From Candidatus Sulfobium mesophilum (GTDB lineage: Bacteria > Nitrospirota > Thermodesulfovibrionia > Thermodesulfovibrionales > UBA6898): a stretch of 64,000 nucleotides of DNA. Shown here in pieces: positions 8,860-17,586 of the stretch. The stretch's first letter is position 1. Each line of letters opens with the position of its first letter. A program made the translations under genes and the position numbers. The notes under the pieces are model-generated. The model was given only the letters and a program-made list of their open reading frames with translations, was not told where the DNA came from and did not search any database. Location of the stretch: contig OUUY01000001.1 in assembly GCA_900302705.1 (NCBI GenBank), positions 42,946-106,945 of the forward strand. The letters are read 5' to 3'.

Positions 8860-9765
8860 ATGAGTAAGGTCAGCATTATCATTCCCACATATAACTGTGG
8901 CGGTTATATCAGTCAAGCGATAGAATCGTGCATGAACCAGACGCACAAGGACAGGGAAATAATTGTAGTCGACGATGGTTCGTCCGACAACACCTACGAA
9001 ACAATAAAGCCCTATGAAGAATCGGGCTCGCTCAGATATATCTATCAGGAAAACCGGGGGCTACCGGGGGCGAGAAATACGGGGATACAGCATGCGCAAG
9101 GTGAGTTCGTAGTTTTCCTCGACGCCGATGACGAATTGGACGAGCGGATGATCTCGCTCTGCCTGGAGCAAGTTGAGAAGGAACATACAGATTGGTGCGT
9201 CTGCGACATCCTGAGAATCGAGAGAACCGGAACGAGCACGAAAGAGGAAGTGCACAGCTCGAGGATACCGAAAGAAAATATAGAGGAGCGAATTCTACTG
9301 GATGATTTCATCAAAAGAGCTCCTTTATTCAGAAAAAGAACCCTTTTAGAGATCGGTCTATATGACGAAGACATGCGCATCAGGGAAGACTGGGATATCA
9401 ATATCAGGATGATCCTGGGGAAAAAACCTTTCAGTTATGTGCCGGAGCCACTCTATATCTATAAGATCAGGAGCGACAGTCTAATAAAATCGAGATACAG
9501 GAAGAGGTATGACTATACCTTGAAATTGTTGAAAAAGCATCATAAGAGCCTAGCCGATGGGAACGATGAGGGTGCTGCGAAGATCTACGCACAGAATCTC
9601 TGGAGGCTCGGGAAGCTCTACCTTACCGATTTGTATGCAGTGGGAGCGTTTATCTCCTGCCTCTTTGAAAGCACGAAATACGACTTCAGCATCAGAAGAT
9701 TATTGCACCCCTTCTATTTCTATTTCATCAAGAATTTTGCCGGTCGGGACGCGCAGTCGAAATGA
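8860..9765 (+). CDS. Glycosyltransferase family 2 (tandem paralogue A)
   Basis: A 301-residue GT2 enzyme: VSIIIPTYNCGGY at the start, DDGSSD near residue 37 and FLDADDE near residue 85, with RIREDWDINIRM as the acceptor-side acid motif. Its 5' third is nearly identical at DNA level to that of the next gene (about bases 8960-9210 against 9894-10146), while the 3' halves are clearly diverged. This points to a tandem duplication with later gene conversion of the donor-binding half, or to domain shuffling. The stop overlaps an ATG of the next frame (ATGA at 9762). Confidence 0.85.
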   Translation: MSKVSIIIPTYNCGGYISQAIESCMNQTHKDREIIVVDDGSSDNTYETIKPYEESGSLRYIYQENRGLPGARNTGIQHAQGEFVVFLDADDELDERMISLCLEQVEKEHTDWCVCDILRIERTGTSTKEEVHSSRIPKENIEERILLDDFIKRAPLFRKRTLLEIGLYDEDMRIREDWDINIRMILGKKPFSYVPEPLYIYKIRSDSLIKSRYRKRYDYTLKLLKKHHKSLADGNDEGAAKIYAQNLWRLGKLYLTDLYAVGAFISCLFESTKYDFSIRRLLHPFYFYFIKNFAGRDAQSK

Positions 9766-9794
9766 GAGAGGTTCGGAAGAATGAGGGCAGTCAG

Positions 9795-10715
9795 ATGCCA
9801 AATGTGAGCGTTGTTATCCCAACATACAACTGCGGCCAATACATTCGCCAGGCTATTGAGTCGGCGCTGTCGCAGACATACAAGGGCAGGGAGATTATTG
9901 TGGTCGACGATGGTTCGTCCGACAACACCTATGAAATAATAAAGCCCTATGAGGAATCGGGCTCGCTCAGGTATATCTATCAGGAAAACCGTGGGCTGCC
10001 GGGGGCGAGAAATACGGGGATACAGAACGCACAAGGGGAATTCGTAGTTGTCCTCGATGCCGATGACGAGTTGGACGAGCGGATGATCTCTCTTTGCCTG
10101 GAGCAGGTGGAGAAGGAAAATACCGATTGGTGCGTCTGCGACATCATAAGGGTTGAGACCTATCGGGAAGACTTAAGAAAAGAAGTCTATAGGGCAAAAC
10201 TCCCCCAAAACAACTATAAGCTGGCAATTTTGGCAGATGATTTTATAAGCAGGTCTGCCTTCTTCAGAAAAACGAGTCTATATGACATTGGGCTTTACCA
10301 TGAGGATGTTCAGGTGAGGGTCGACTGGGAAATCAACATAAGGCTGATTCTGGCGGGAAAGCAGTTCAGCTACATGCCCGAACCGCTCTATATCTACAAG
10401 TTGCGAAGCAGCAGCCTTGTCAAGACACATGCAAAGAAAAAGTTTGATTATACACTGCAACTCCTCAAAAAACACCATAAGAAGCTGGCGGACATGGGCG
10501 ATAGAGAGATTGCACAGATATACGCGCAGAACCTCTGGCGGCTTGCGCGGGCATATATGGCTGAATCCCGCGCGTTCGGGGCCGGCATCGGCTGCATCGT
10601 GGAGAGCATGCGATATGATTTCAGCATGAAAAGACTGATCCACCCCTTTTACCATCATCTCATAAAACGATGGGCAAATCAGGATTCAGCAACGCGGGAG
10701 TTAGCTGATCGATGA
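9795..10715 (+). CDS. Glycosyltransferase family 2 (tandem paralogue B)
   Basis: A 306-residue GT2 enzyme and tandem paralogue of the preceding gene. VSVVIPTYNCGQY opens the protein; DDGSSD and VLDADDE give the nucleotide- and metal-binding motifs; VRVDWEINIRL matches the acceptor-side motif of copy A. The start at ATG 9795 has GAGG at 9784-9787 and matches the paralogue's start; an upstream ATG at 9762, coupled to the previous stop, would add 11 residues. Note VVLDADD where the paralogue has VFLDADD. The next gene overlaps by ATGA at 10712. Donor sugar probably shared with copy A, acceptor probably different (inference). Confidence 0.85.
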   Translation: MPNVSVVIPTYNCGQYIRQAIESALSQTYKGREIIVVDDGSSDNTYEIIKPYEESGSLRYIYQENRGLPGARNTGIQNAQGEFVVVLDADDELDERMISLCLEQVEKENTDWCVCDIIRVETYREDLRKEVYRAKLPQNNYKLAILADDFISRSAFFRKTSLYDIGLYHEDVQVRVDWEINIRLILAGKQFSYMPEPLYIYKLRSSSLVKTHAKKKFDYTLQLLKKHHKKLADMGDREIAQIYAQNLWRLARAYMAESRAFGAGIGCIVESMRYDFSMKRLIHPFYHHLIKRWANQDSATRELADR

Positions 10716-11899
10716 AAATGCTCTTTCTCACCGAACGGTTCCCGCCGAGCGAAGGAGGTTCCCGGGTCTATTACTATAACCTTTGTGCAAATTATAGGGA
10801 CGGAGAAGTTGTAGTCCTGACTAAACATGTGGATGGGTGCGCTGAATTCGACCGTCATGCGCCGTTTAAAATCCTGCGACGCGGCAAGCCCATCCTCAAC
10901 TGGAAGATAAAACAGTTGCCAAAACTCCTCCCACAGTTCGCCTGGACAGTAGCCGTAATGCTCAAGGAAAGAGTCGACGTTGTTCATTGCGGTGACTTTT
11001 TCCCTGGCGGGATTATTGGCCTTCTCGTCAAAAAGCTGCTGAGGAAACCTTATGTTTATTACGTCCATGGCGAGGGGTACTCGTGGTTCAATCAGTTCCG
11101 GTTTCAGCCTAAGATCAGGAGGATGATCCTGAGGAATGCTGACAGGATTGTTGCTGCCTGCAGCTACGCAGAGGAGGGTGTGAGAAGGGACCTTAACGGA
11201 TACCACGACAGGATCGTCCGGATCAACCCCGGCGTAGACTACGGGAGATTTGACCCTGGTTGGAAGGATGAAGCGCTCCTGAAGGAGCTTGGGCTCGAAA
11301 ATAAGAAAGTCATTCTCACCGTTGGCCGCCTCGTTGACAGGAAAGGGCAGGATACGGTTATCAAAAGCATGCCAAGAATCCTGGCGGAGGTTCCCGATGC
11401 GATATACGTGATTGGAGGCCGTGGTCTTCATGAAGAGAAACTCCGGAGTCTGGCTGCAGAAATGAAAGTGGAGCACGCAGTGAAGTTTCTTGGTTTTATG
11501 CCGAATGACAGACTGCCTGCTTTATATAGCATCTGCGATCTCTTTGTCATGGTCAACCGTGATACAACTGAACAAGGACCTGAGGGGTTCGGCATGGTTT
11601 TTACGGAGGCAAGCGCAGCCGGCAAGCCGGTCATCGGAGGCAAGAGCGGAGGGAACATCGATTCGATCGTCGACGGATTTACGGGATACCGCGTTGACCC
11701 CCTCGACACCGGCGAAATTGCTAGCAAGATCACGACAGTTCTGAGGGATGATGTGCTGAGGCGCAACCTTGGAAGGAACGGGAGGGAATGGGTAGTGCAG
11801 AATTTTAACTGGCGGGAAAAGGCACAACAGATCGAGACTTTGAACCGGGATATCCTGAATACGGCGGGCAGAGTGCGGCACGCTATGGGAGGTGACTGA
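10712..11899 (+). CDS. Glycosyltransferase family 4 (GT-B)
   Basis: A 395-residue retaining GT-B glycosyltransferase. The N-terminal glycine-rich acceptor domain (TERFPPSEGGSRVYYYNL) is followed by the donor domain with VGRLVDRKGQDTVI near residue 208 and the EX7E-type motif GPEGFGMVFTEASAAGKPVIGG near residues 288-310, the GT4 signature around the donor sugar. It overlaps the previous gene by ATGA and the following polymerase by one base (TGATG at 11899), so the three are probably co-translated. Part of repeat-unit assembly on undecaprenyl phosphate. Confidence 0.87.
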   Translation: MKMLFLTERFPPSEGGSRVYYYNLCANYRDGEVVVLTKHVDGCAEFDRHAPFKILRRGKPILNWKIKQLPKLLPQFAWTVAVMLKERVDVVHCGDFFPGGIIGLLVKKLLRKPYVYYVHGEGYSWFNQFRFQPKIRRMILRNADRIVAACSYAEEGVRRDLNGYHDRIVRINPGVDYGRFDPGWKDEALLKELGLENKKVILTVGRLVDRKGQDTVIKSMPRILAEVPDAIYVIGGRGLHEEKLRSLAAEMKVEHAVKFLGFMPNDRLPALYSICDLFVMVNRDTTEQGPEGFGMVFTEASAAGKPVIGGKSGGNIDSIVDGFTGYRVDPLDTGEIASKITTVLRDDVLRRNLGRNGREWVVQNFNWREKAQQIETLNRDILNTAGRVRHAMGGD

Positions 11900-13335
11900 T
11901 GCTGAGATTGGGACTGAGTCAGTATATCCCGTATACCATCTACGGGCTTTCTTTTGTGGTTGCGCTAACGGCTTTTTTTTACCGGCGTGAGATTGGCATT
12001 CTTTTCATTGCCTTCTTTTTGCCGGTATACGTTGTTCTTCATAAAGCACTCACCTTAGATCTTCCGTTTGCGAACGACATTGTTGACTTTGTCCTTATCG
12101 GGATGATCCTGGGAGGGCTTGTGCAGTCCGGCCGGGAGGATCAGAAACCGGCAGTCGGTCAGTCCCCCCAAATTTGGCTTATCATTCTTTTTGTGGGGTA
12201 CTCCCTGATAAGTTATTTGAGCGGCTCATTCTATCTGGGTGGAGACTTTATGTCTGATGTGAACTACCAGCGGCTCGCGGACTGGAAGAATTACATGATC
12301 GTACCGCTGCTCTACATCCTTACCTACTATACTCTCAGAGAACGAAAATGGAAGTATGCATTGTTTCTGCTCCTCTTCGTATCTTTTATTGCGATGGATC
12401 TCAAGTTTAAAGAGACCTTCAGGTGGTTTCAGCATACGCGTTACGCTCATGAGAACCGTGTTGACGGAACATTCGGTTTTCTCAACGGCAATGCCTTTGC
12501 CGCTTTTCATGTTATATGCACGCTTTTCCTGGTCTCCATGTTTCTCATGGACAGGCATTTCCGCAGGCGCATTGCCTACGGGCTCCTGATAGTGGGTGGC
12601 GTTTTTTGCATTTTGTACTCCTATTCGCGGGGAGCCTACGTCGGTTTTGCGGCCGGCCTTGTCTTTATCGCTCTTGTCAGATCGAGGAAACTCCTGATCC
12701 CGCTCTTCCTCTTCCTCCTGGTCTGGAAAGTGGTCGTGCCAAGTTCTGTTGTGGACCGTATTGAAGGAACCTTCGTGGAAAATGACGGGAGGGCCGGTGT
12801 GATTTCAGTCGGTGGCACCAATCTGGAAACTGCTTATCGGAGCGAGATTTGGAAAGAAGCTCTTTCAATCTTTAGTGCTAATCCTGTGATGGGCACCGGC
12901 TTCCGCACGTTCTACGAAAAAACAGGCTGGGACACCCATAACCAGTATCTGAAAACACTCTCCGAGCAGGGAGTCATAGGCCTCTTGATCTACCTGGTGC
13001 TGTATCAGCGGGCCTTTATGAGCGGATGGCGGCTATACAAGGGCGGGGACGAGGATTTGCTGAGGGCCTTCGGCTTCTCATTTGTTTGTGCTGTTGTGGG
13101 CTCAATGGTTGTGAATTTCTTCGGCGACCGCTGGACCTATCTCCAAATTGGGGGCATCTACTGGATAGCGTGGGCCCTGGTTGATCAGGAGAACAGCAGG
13201 ATAGCCTTGGAGAGGCAAGTTGAAGGTTCAAGGTTGGAGGGAGAGGCAATGGAAACGATAGGGGTCGAGGGTTCAGTCGCAGAAGCGAGGGTTCAAGGGT
13301 CCAAGGGTTCAAGCGAACTGCCACAGAATATATGA
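11899..13335 (+). CDS. O-antigen ligase / Wzy-type polymerase family protein
   Basis: A 478-residue polytopic inner-membrane protein with about 10-12 hydrophobic helices and the large periplasmic loop of the Wzy/WaaL family. The conserved loop end GTGFRTFYEKTGWDTHNQYLKTLSEQGVIGLL lies around residues 333-364 (written here as the family block H-N-Q-Y-L near 355). It would polymerise or ligate lipid-linked repeat units. The last 45 residues, after the final helix, are charged and repetitive (VEGSRLEGEA, VEGSVAEARV, VQGSKGSS) and are encoded by a purine-rich GTTCAAGG/GTTGAAGG repeat at 13217-13312, which looks like an intergenic minisatellite taken into the reading frame. Confidence 0.82.
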   Translation: MLRLGLSQYIPYTIYGLSFVVALTAFFYRREIGILFIAFFLPVYVVLHKALTLDLPFANDIVDFVLIGMILGGLVQSGREDQKPAVGQSPQIWLIILFVGYSLISYLSGSFYLGGDFMSDVNYQRLADWKNYMIVPLLYILTYYTLRERKWKYALFLLLFVSFIAMDLKFKETFRWFQHTRYAHENRVDGTFGFLNGNAFAAFHVICTLFLVSMFLMDRHFRRRIAYGLLIVGGVFCILYSYSRGAYVGFAAGLVFIALVRSRKLLIPLFLFLLVWKVVVPSSVVDRIEGTFVENDGRAGVISVGGTNLETAYRSEIWKEALSIFSANPVMGTGFRTFYEKTGWDTHNQYLKTLSEQGVIGLLIYLVLYQRAFMSGWRLYKGGDEDLLRAFGFSFVCAVVGSMVVNFFGDRWTYLQIGGIYWIAWALVDQENSRIALERQVEGSRLEGEAMETIGVEGSVAEARVQGSKGSSELPQNI

Positions 13336-13369
13336 GTTTGCTGGCTACCTTTTGTTATTGAGGTTCCGA

Positions 13370-14509
13370 ATGTTTGAAGTCATCTTCTGGTTATCTGTCT
13401 TGATCATCTTTTATACGTATGCCGGTTACAGCATGCTGATCGTTGCGCTTGCGGCGGTCTTCAGGAGGCCTGTAAGCCGTCGTGATATAGAACCGAAAGT
13501 CACTTTCCTTATAACCGCATACAATGAAGAGAAGTCCATTGCAGCTAAGCTCGAGGACACCCTTGGTCTCGACTATCCGGGGGGGAAGCTGGAGGTGATT
13601 GTGGCCTCCGATGGCTCCACGGACAGGACCGATGAGATAGTCGGGACGTTCCGGGACAGAGGTGTGATCCTCCATCGCGTCGAGGGCCGGGTCGGAAAGA
13701 CGGAGACACAGAACCAGGCAGTCAGGGTAGCGAGAGGGGAAATAATTATTTTTTCTGATGCAACGACCAGGTACAGCAGGGACGCTATCAGAAAAATTGT
13801 CAGAAACTATGCAGATCAGCGGGTAGGTGCTGTGAGCGGAAGATATGAATATGTGAATCCCACAGGAGCTGCAGTGGGTACCGGAACGGTTCTTTTCTGG
13901 AAATACGAGAACCTGATCAAGAGGCTGCAAACAAGGATACAGACTATCACAGGCTGCTGCGGTTGCATCTATTCCGTACGGCGGGAACTTTATGAACCAT
14001 TGCCCCGGGATATTATCAGCGATCTTGTCGAGCCACTGAAGATTCTCGAGAAGGGTTTCCGAATTGCCTTCGAGCCGGAGGCTGTTGCATACGAAGAGAC
14101 GACGGAGACCTCGAAGGAGGAATTCAGCATGCGTGTAAGGGTGATCTCGCGAGGGATGAATGGCCTCTGGTATATGCGTAAGCTGTTCAACCCCCTGAGA
14201 TATGGGTTTGTATCGTTTCAACTTTTATCGCACAAGGTGTTGAGATGGATGATACCCTTCCTGCTGCCGCTACTCCTGTTAAGCAATCTTTTTCTCGTCG
14301 GGAAGCCCTTCTACACCATCTTCCTTGTCGGACAGGCCCTGTTCTATGTCGGGGCCTTCCTGGGGTATCTGCTCGACAGGTTGGGAAAGAGGGCAAGGAT
14401 TTTCGCTTTGCCGCTCTATTACTGCGTTGTCAACGCCGCGTCGGTTGCGGCTCTTATCAGGACTATCAGAGGCAAAAAGGCGGTTGTTTGGGAGACGGTC
14501 CGGCAATGA
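13370..14509 (+). CDS. Membrane glycosyltransferase family 2 (BcsA/HasA-like architecture)
   Basis: A 379-residue processive-type GT2 protein: an N-terminal membrane anchor, the catalytic domain with VTFLITAYNEEKSI near residue 44, ASDGSTD near 85 and FSDATTRYS (the DXD equivalent) near 130, the QTITGCCGCIYSVRR segment, and three C-terminal hydrophobic helices. ATG 13370 is preceded by GAGG at about 13360; a TTG at 13352 is less likely. The tandem Cys-Cys in TGCCGC is unusual but sits where the family normally has a GxxxxxxR motif. It likely extends or primes the glycan at the membrane. Overlaps the methyltransferase gene by ATGA. Confidence 0.84.
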   Translation: MFEVIFWLSVLIIFYTYAGYSMLIVALAAVFRRPVSRRDIEPKVTFLITAYNEEKSIAAKLEDTLGLDYPGGKLEVIVASDGSTDRTDEIVGTFRDRGVILHRVEGRVGKTETQNQAVRVARGEIIIFSDATTRYSRDAIRKIVRNYADQRVGAVSGRYEYVNPTGAAVGTGTVLFWKYENLIKRLQTRIQTITGCCGCIYSVRRELYEPLPRDIISDLVEPLKILEKGFRIAFEPEAVAYEETTETSKEEFSMRVRVISRGMNGLWYMRKLFNPLRYGFVSFQLLSHKVLRWMIPFLLPLLLLSNLFLVGKPFYTIFLVGQALFYVGAFLGYLLDRLGKRARIFALPLYYCVVNAASVAALIRTIRGKKAVVWETVRQ

Positions 14510-15369
14510 TGGCGAAGGAGGGCAGCGAAGGCATGGCATTACTGAAAAAAGACCTGCCTTCCGGCAGGAGTCTTGAACAGATCAGAAACCACTACGAAGT
14601 GGAGCGTGCCATCGCTGACAGCCTGAAAAAGGCGGATAGGGAAGAGAGGAAGGCTATCTATGCCACTATGTATGATCTGCTGCTCGAAAAGGTGCCTGAC
14701 CATCCGCGACTTACGATGCGCGAGAGTAAGGAGCTTACGGCCAGAGCGAACCACTCAAAGATGAACCTCGTGAAGCGGTTCCTTAATAAGTCGGCGGTAT
14801 TTGTGGAGTTTGCGCCTGGTGATTGCCATTTTGCCACGAAGGTTTCAAAACGGGTCAGGCATGTTTACGGTGTCGACATCTCGGACCAGCGAGGTAAAAA
14901 ACACGAAGCTCGCGGCAACTTCGAGCTCATCGTCTATGACGGCCACCACATTGACCTTCCCGATGAAACGGCAGACGTTGTCTTTAGCGACCAGCTTATA
15001 GAACACCTGCACCCTGAGGAGGTGGTTGATCACTTCCGGCTTGCAGCGCGCCTCCTCCGGAAAGGCGGGGTGTATGTCTTCCGGACGCCCCACCGGTTTT
15101 CGGGGCCTCATGACATTTCAGGATACTTTTCGGACGAGTCCGAGGGGTTTCACCTTAAGGAATGGACTTACACTGAGTTGGGAGAGGTACTGAGGATGAG
15201 CGACTATAATTCGTGGCGCGGTCTCTTCCAGGTGAAAGGACTCTGTTTGGAAATGCCGTTCATAATCTTTACCATGATCGAGGGTATGCTGAAATTCCTA
15301 CCGAGGCACTGGCAACGCTCGCTTACGCCACATGTTCTCAGGGGTATCGCGATAGCCGCTTACGTATAG
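14506..15369 (+). CDS. Class I SAM-dependent methyltransferase
   Basis: A 287-residue methyltransferase with the Rossmann-like class I fold: motif I is degenerate (VEFAPGDCHFA near residue 104), motif II acid GVDISD near 124, and the FSDQLIEHLHPEEV segment near 164 matches motif IV/post-I of the type-11 group. The frame is open upstream to 14245 but that part antisenses or overlaps the preceding gene; ATG 14506 forms an ATGA overlap with the previous stop at 14507-14509, which is the sensible start. In this context it probably O-methylates a sugar of the repeat unit or an activated precursor. Confidence 0.78.
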   Translation: MMAKEGSEGMALLKKDLPSGRSLEQIRNHYEVERAIADSLKKADREERKAIYATMYDLLLEKVPDHPRLTMRESKELTARANHSKMNLVKRFLNKSAVFVEFAPGDCHFATKVSKRVRHVYGVDISDQRGKKHEARGNFELIVYDGHHIDLPDETADVVFSDQLIEHLHPEEVVDHFRLAARLLRKGGVYVFRTPHRFSGPHDISGYFSDESEGFHLKEWTYTELGEVLRMSDYNSWRGLFQVKGLCLEMPFIIFTMIEGMLKFLPRHWQRSLTPHVLRGIAIAAYV

Positions 15370-15945
15370 TCGGTTCGATTAGCCTGGACACAATCTAATG
15401 GGCCTTTTGGGCACGGAAGATCAAACAATGTTAAGTCTGAGATCATTAATAGTATGAAGAAAAACAGCTTTGAGGAGGATTAAGATGGACATCCTGGGTA
15501 TATCCGCTTATTACCATGATTCCGCCGCGTGTGTTCTGAGGGATGATCTGCTCTGACCGGACAGAGCGTAGTACGATTCATGAGCTGACGAAAAATGGAG
15601 CAGAATCTGGCCGCTTCGCCGCCCGTGCTGACTGGTATGAAGCCGTCAGAGTAAGGCAGGGGAAGCGGTTTTCGGGGAGGATGCAATTATGAGAAAGCCG
15701 AGGTCTCAGCACTGGCCATTTGTCGTAGCGGCCATCGTTTTCGTCCATCCGCGAGGTTTTCTCGTGACAGGTCCTTCAGGAGAGATTCTTGAACGCAGCG
15801 AGTTTGGCGGCACTGCCATGAACGATGATAAAAACAGGCCGCTGGGAGGAGTCGTGCGGTTCTATGAGTTGGAGCTAAGGCACGGTTTGCAAAAGTCGAG
15901 TGGGGCCTTCCGGTTTAGTAAAGTTAACACAGAAAGGGTAGCGAA
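15370..15945. other. Degraded interval between methyltransferase and PaaK-like genes
   Basis: This 576-base gap holds the carbamoyltransferase stub and the small hypothetical frame listed separately. Between them (about 15557-15673) I found no coding signature in any frame and no repeats. It is best read as a deletion scar. Confidence 0.5.
15485..15556 (+). pseudogene. Carbamoyltransferase (NodU/CmcH family) N-terminal stub
   Basis: A strong Shine-Dalgarno (GAGGAGG at about 15472-15478) precedes ATG 15485, which encodes MDILGISAYYHDSAACVLRD followed within four codons by TGA. This is the diagnostic N-terminus of NodU-type carbamoyltransferases, where ILGISAYYHDSAAC is nearly invariant, but the remaining roughly 580 residues of the family are absent. 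Carbamoyltransferases of this kind are frequent in exosortase exopolysaccharide loci, so this is most simply the scar of a deleted pathway gene with its translation signals intact. Confidence 0.68.
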
Positions 15946-15949
15946 ATGA
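15689..15949 (+). CDS. Hypothetical protein, 86 residues
   Basis: I do not recognise this protein. ATG 15689 has a good ribosome-binding site (GGGGAGG at 15674-15680, 8-base spacing), and its stop overlaps the start of the next gene as ATGA, so translation looks intended. The N-terminus is basic (MRKPRSQ) and followed by a short hydrophobic stretch (PFVVAAIVFV); the rest is hydrophilic. It lies directly after the carbamoyltransferase stub and could be a fusion of leftover sequence created by that deletion. No function is proposed. Confidence 0.4.
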   Translation: MRKPRSQHWPFVVAAIVFVHPRGFLVTGPSGEILERSEFGGTAMNDDKNRPLGGVVRFYELELRHGLQKSSGAFRFSKVNTERVAK

Positions 15950-17409
15950 GATTTTATCCCCTTATGATGAGAACTGTCGTCCTGCCGGCGGCAGAGCTAT
16001 TCACCGATGTCTCGATCTGGGAGCAGTTCAAGTCCATGATGAGGACCGAGAAGCTTTCATCTGACGAGATCGAAAGCTTTCAGCTTACGAAGCTCAGGAA
16101 GATGCTGAAGCATGCTTACGAGCATGTGCCCTTTTACAGAAAGAGGTTTGATGAAATAGGTTTCAGGCCTGAGGACGTGAAGAGCGTTGAAGACATCCGG
16201 CAAATCCCGCCGACGACCAAGGATGACATTATGCAGCATTTCCCGGAGGAGATTACGGCTCAGGGAATGGACAAAAGTAAATGGAAATACGTTGCCACGT
16301 CGGGTACCACGCGGCAGATCATGGGCATCCACGATTTCAGAAAGGCGAATCTGAACTGGGCAGCCGGTCTGAGAGCGCACAAGCTAGCTGGCAACCATGA
16401 CGTGGGTAAGAAATGGATGGAGATACCTCCTCACATGTGCACCAATATTTGCGGCGCAAATGACGGCCAGCAGCTTGGGAATTTTTTCACGAGAGAACTT
16501 TTCTCCAGTCTCTTTCAGGGCGACATCAGGGCGATGAAGGAGCATGTTTACCAGTATGCCCATGCGCGGAGGCAGGCGCTCTACCGGAGGGTAACCATTC
16601 CATCATTCGGCTCTGAAGGCACGAACATACCCGAAAGGGAGATTGCCGGATATATCGAGACCATCAGGAAATATGAGCCGTATCTCCTCGAAAGCCTGCC
16701 GCTTTATCTTTACACCTTTGCCAAATACATAGTACGCAAAGAGATCGAGCCCCCGAGGGTTGGCGTCATAAAGCCCTTTGGCGGCTCTCTAACGATGCAT
16801 ATGAAAGAGACTATCAGCGCTGCCTTTCATTGCCCGGTCTATGATACCTACGGATGTAGCGAGACCGGTTTTATTGCCTGTGAATGCGATCGCCATGACG
16901 GTCTCCACGTCTTTGCAGACCTCTACTACGTCGAGGTATGCCGTGACGGGAAGCCCGCAAAACCGGGAGAACTCGGGAGGCTATACATTACGGATCTCGA
17001 AAACAGCGCGATGCCGTGGATCAGATACGACATCGGCGACGTTGGGCGGCGCTATCCGGATGACCATGGATGCGGCAGGGCGTCAATGAGACTACAGGTT
17101 GAAGGCAGAGTGCAGGACACGCTCAAGAATTCAAAAAATGAGCTTTTCACGAGCGATAGGGTTTTCGACTTTTTCCACAGTCGGGCGGAGATCGACAACT
17201 TTCAACTCATCGAGAAGACAGCCGGACGTTTTGAGCTGCTCTGCGTGCCTAGGGAGGGGGCGATGATCGACAAGGAGGAAATCTCTCGTGAATTCAAAGA
17301 GTTTTTTGATCCGGAGGCCAACATAAAGGTGTTTACCGCAAAGACGATCAAAGCCGAAGATGGGGGAAAGTTCAGGTTTGTGAAATCTAAAGGGTATGCG
17401 GAAATCTAA
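15946..17409 (+). CDS. Phenylacetate-CoA-ligase-like (PaaK/CapK) adenylate-forming enzyme
   Basis: A 487-residue member of the PaaK/CapK branch of acyl-adenylating enzymes, which activate a carboxylate with ATP. Family markers are the early HAYEHVPFYRKRFDEIGF near residue 57, IPPTTKDDI near 89, the phosphate-binding-like ATSGTTRQIMG near 110, YDTYGCSETGF near 302 and the hinge region WIRYDIGD near 358. CapK-like proteins are widespread in capsule and exosortase loci, where they may activate an acyl group for sugar decoration. The start overlaps the small hypothetical gene's stop. The exact acid is unknown. Confidence 0.82.
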   Translation: MRFYPLMMRTVVLPAAELFTDVSIWEQFKSMMRTEKLSSDEIESFQLTKLRKMLKHAYEHVPFYRKRFDEIGFRPEDVKSVEDIRQIPPTTKDDIMQHFPEEITAQGMDKSKWKYVATSGTTRQIMGIHDFRKANLNWAAGLRAHKLAGNHDVGKKWMEIPPHMCTNICGANDGQQLGNFFTRELFSSLFQGDIRAMKEHVYQYAHARRQALYRRVTIPSFGSEGTNIPEREIAGYIETIRKYEPYLLESLPLYLYTFAKYIVRKEIEPPRVGVIKPFGGSLTMHMKETISAAFHCPVYDTYGCSETGFIACECDRHDGLHVFADLYYVEVCRDGKPAKPGELGRLYITDLENSAMPWIRYDIGDVGRRYPDDHGCGRASMRLQVEGRVQDTLKNSKNELFTSDRVFDFFHSRAEIDNFQLIEKTAGRFELLCVPREGAMIDKEEISREFKEFFDPEANIKVFTAKTIKAEDGGKFRFVKSKGYAEI

Positions 17410-17580
17410 ACGGACGGAAGAGGCAAGAGGTAGAAGGATGAAGAGGTAGAGGCAGGCGCGGGCTAAGGCCTCATGCCTCCAGCCTTTAGCTACAGCGATC
17501 CTTTTACGTTTTTACCTCTAGCCTTTAGTGAAACGAGCCTATTACCTTTTACGTTTTTACCGAATATATAAGAACACGGA
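17410..17580. repeat. Purine-rich then pyrimidine-rich repeat tract upstream of sufS
   Basis: A non-coding tract. Bases 17418-17452 are purine-rich (units like AAGAGGTAGAAGGATG). They are followed by pyrimidine-rich tandem copies ending in CCTTTTACGTTTTTACC at about 17500-17516 and 17545-17561, each preceded by CCTTTAG. A related block recurs downstream of sufS at 19017-19095. The two strand-biased halves could partly pair with one another in RNA. Confidence 0.6.
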
Positions 17581-17586
17581 GGCGCT

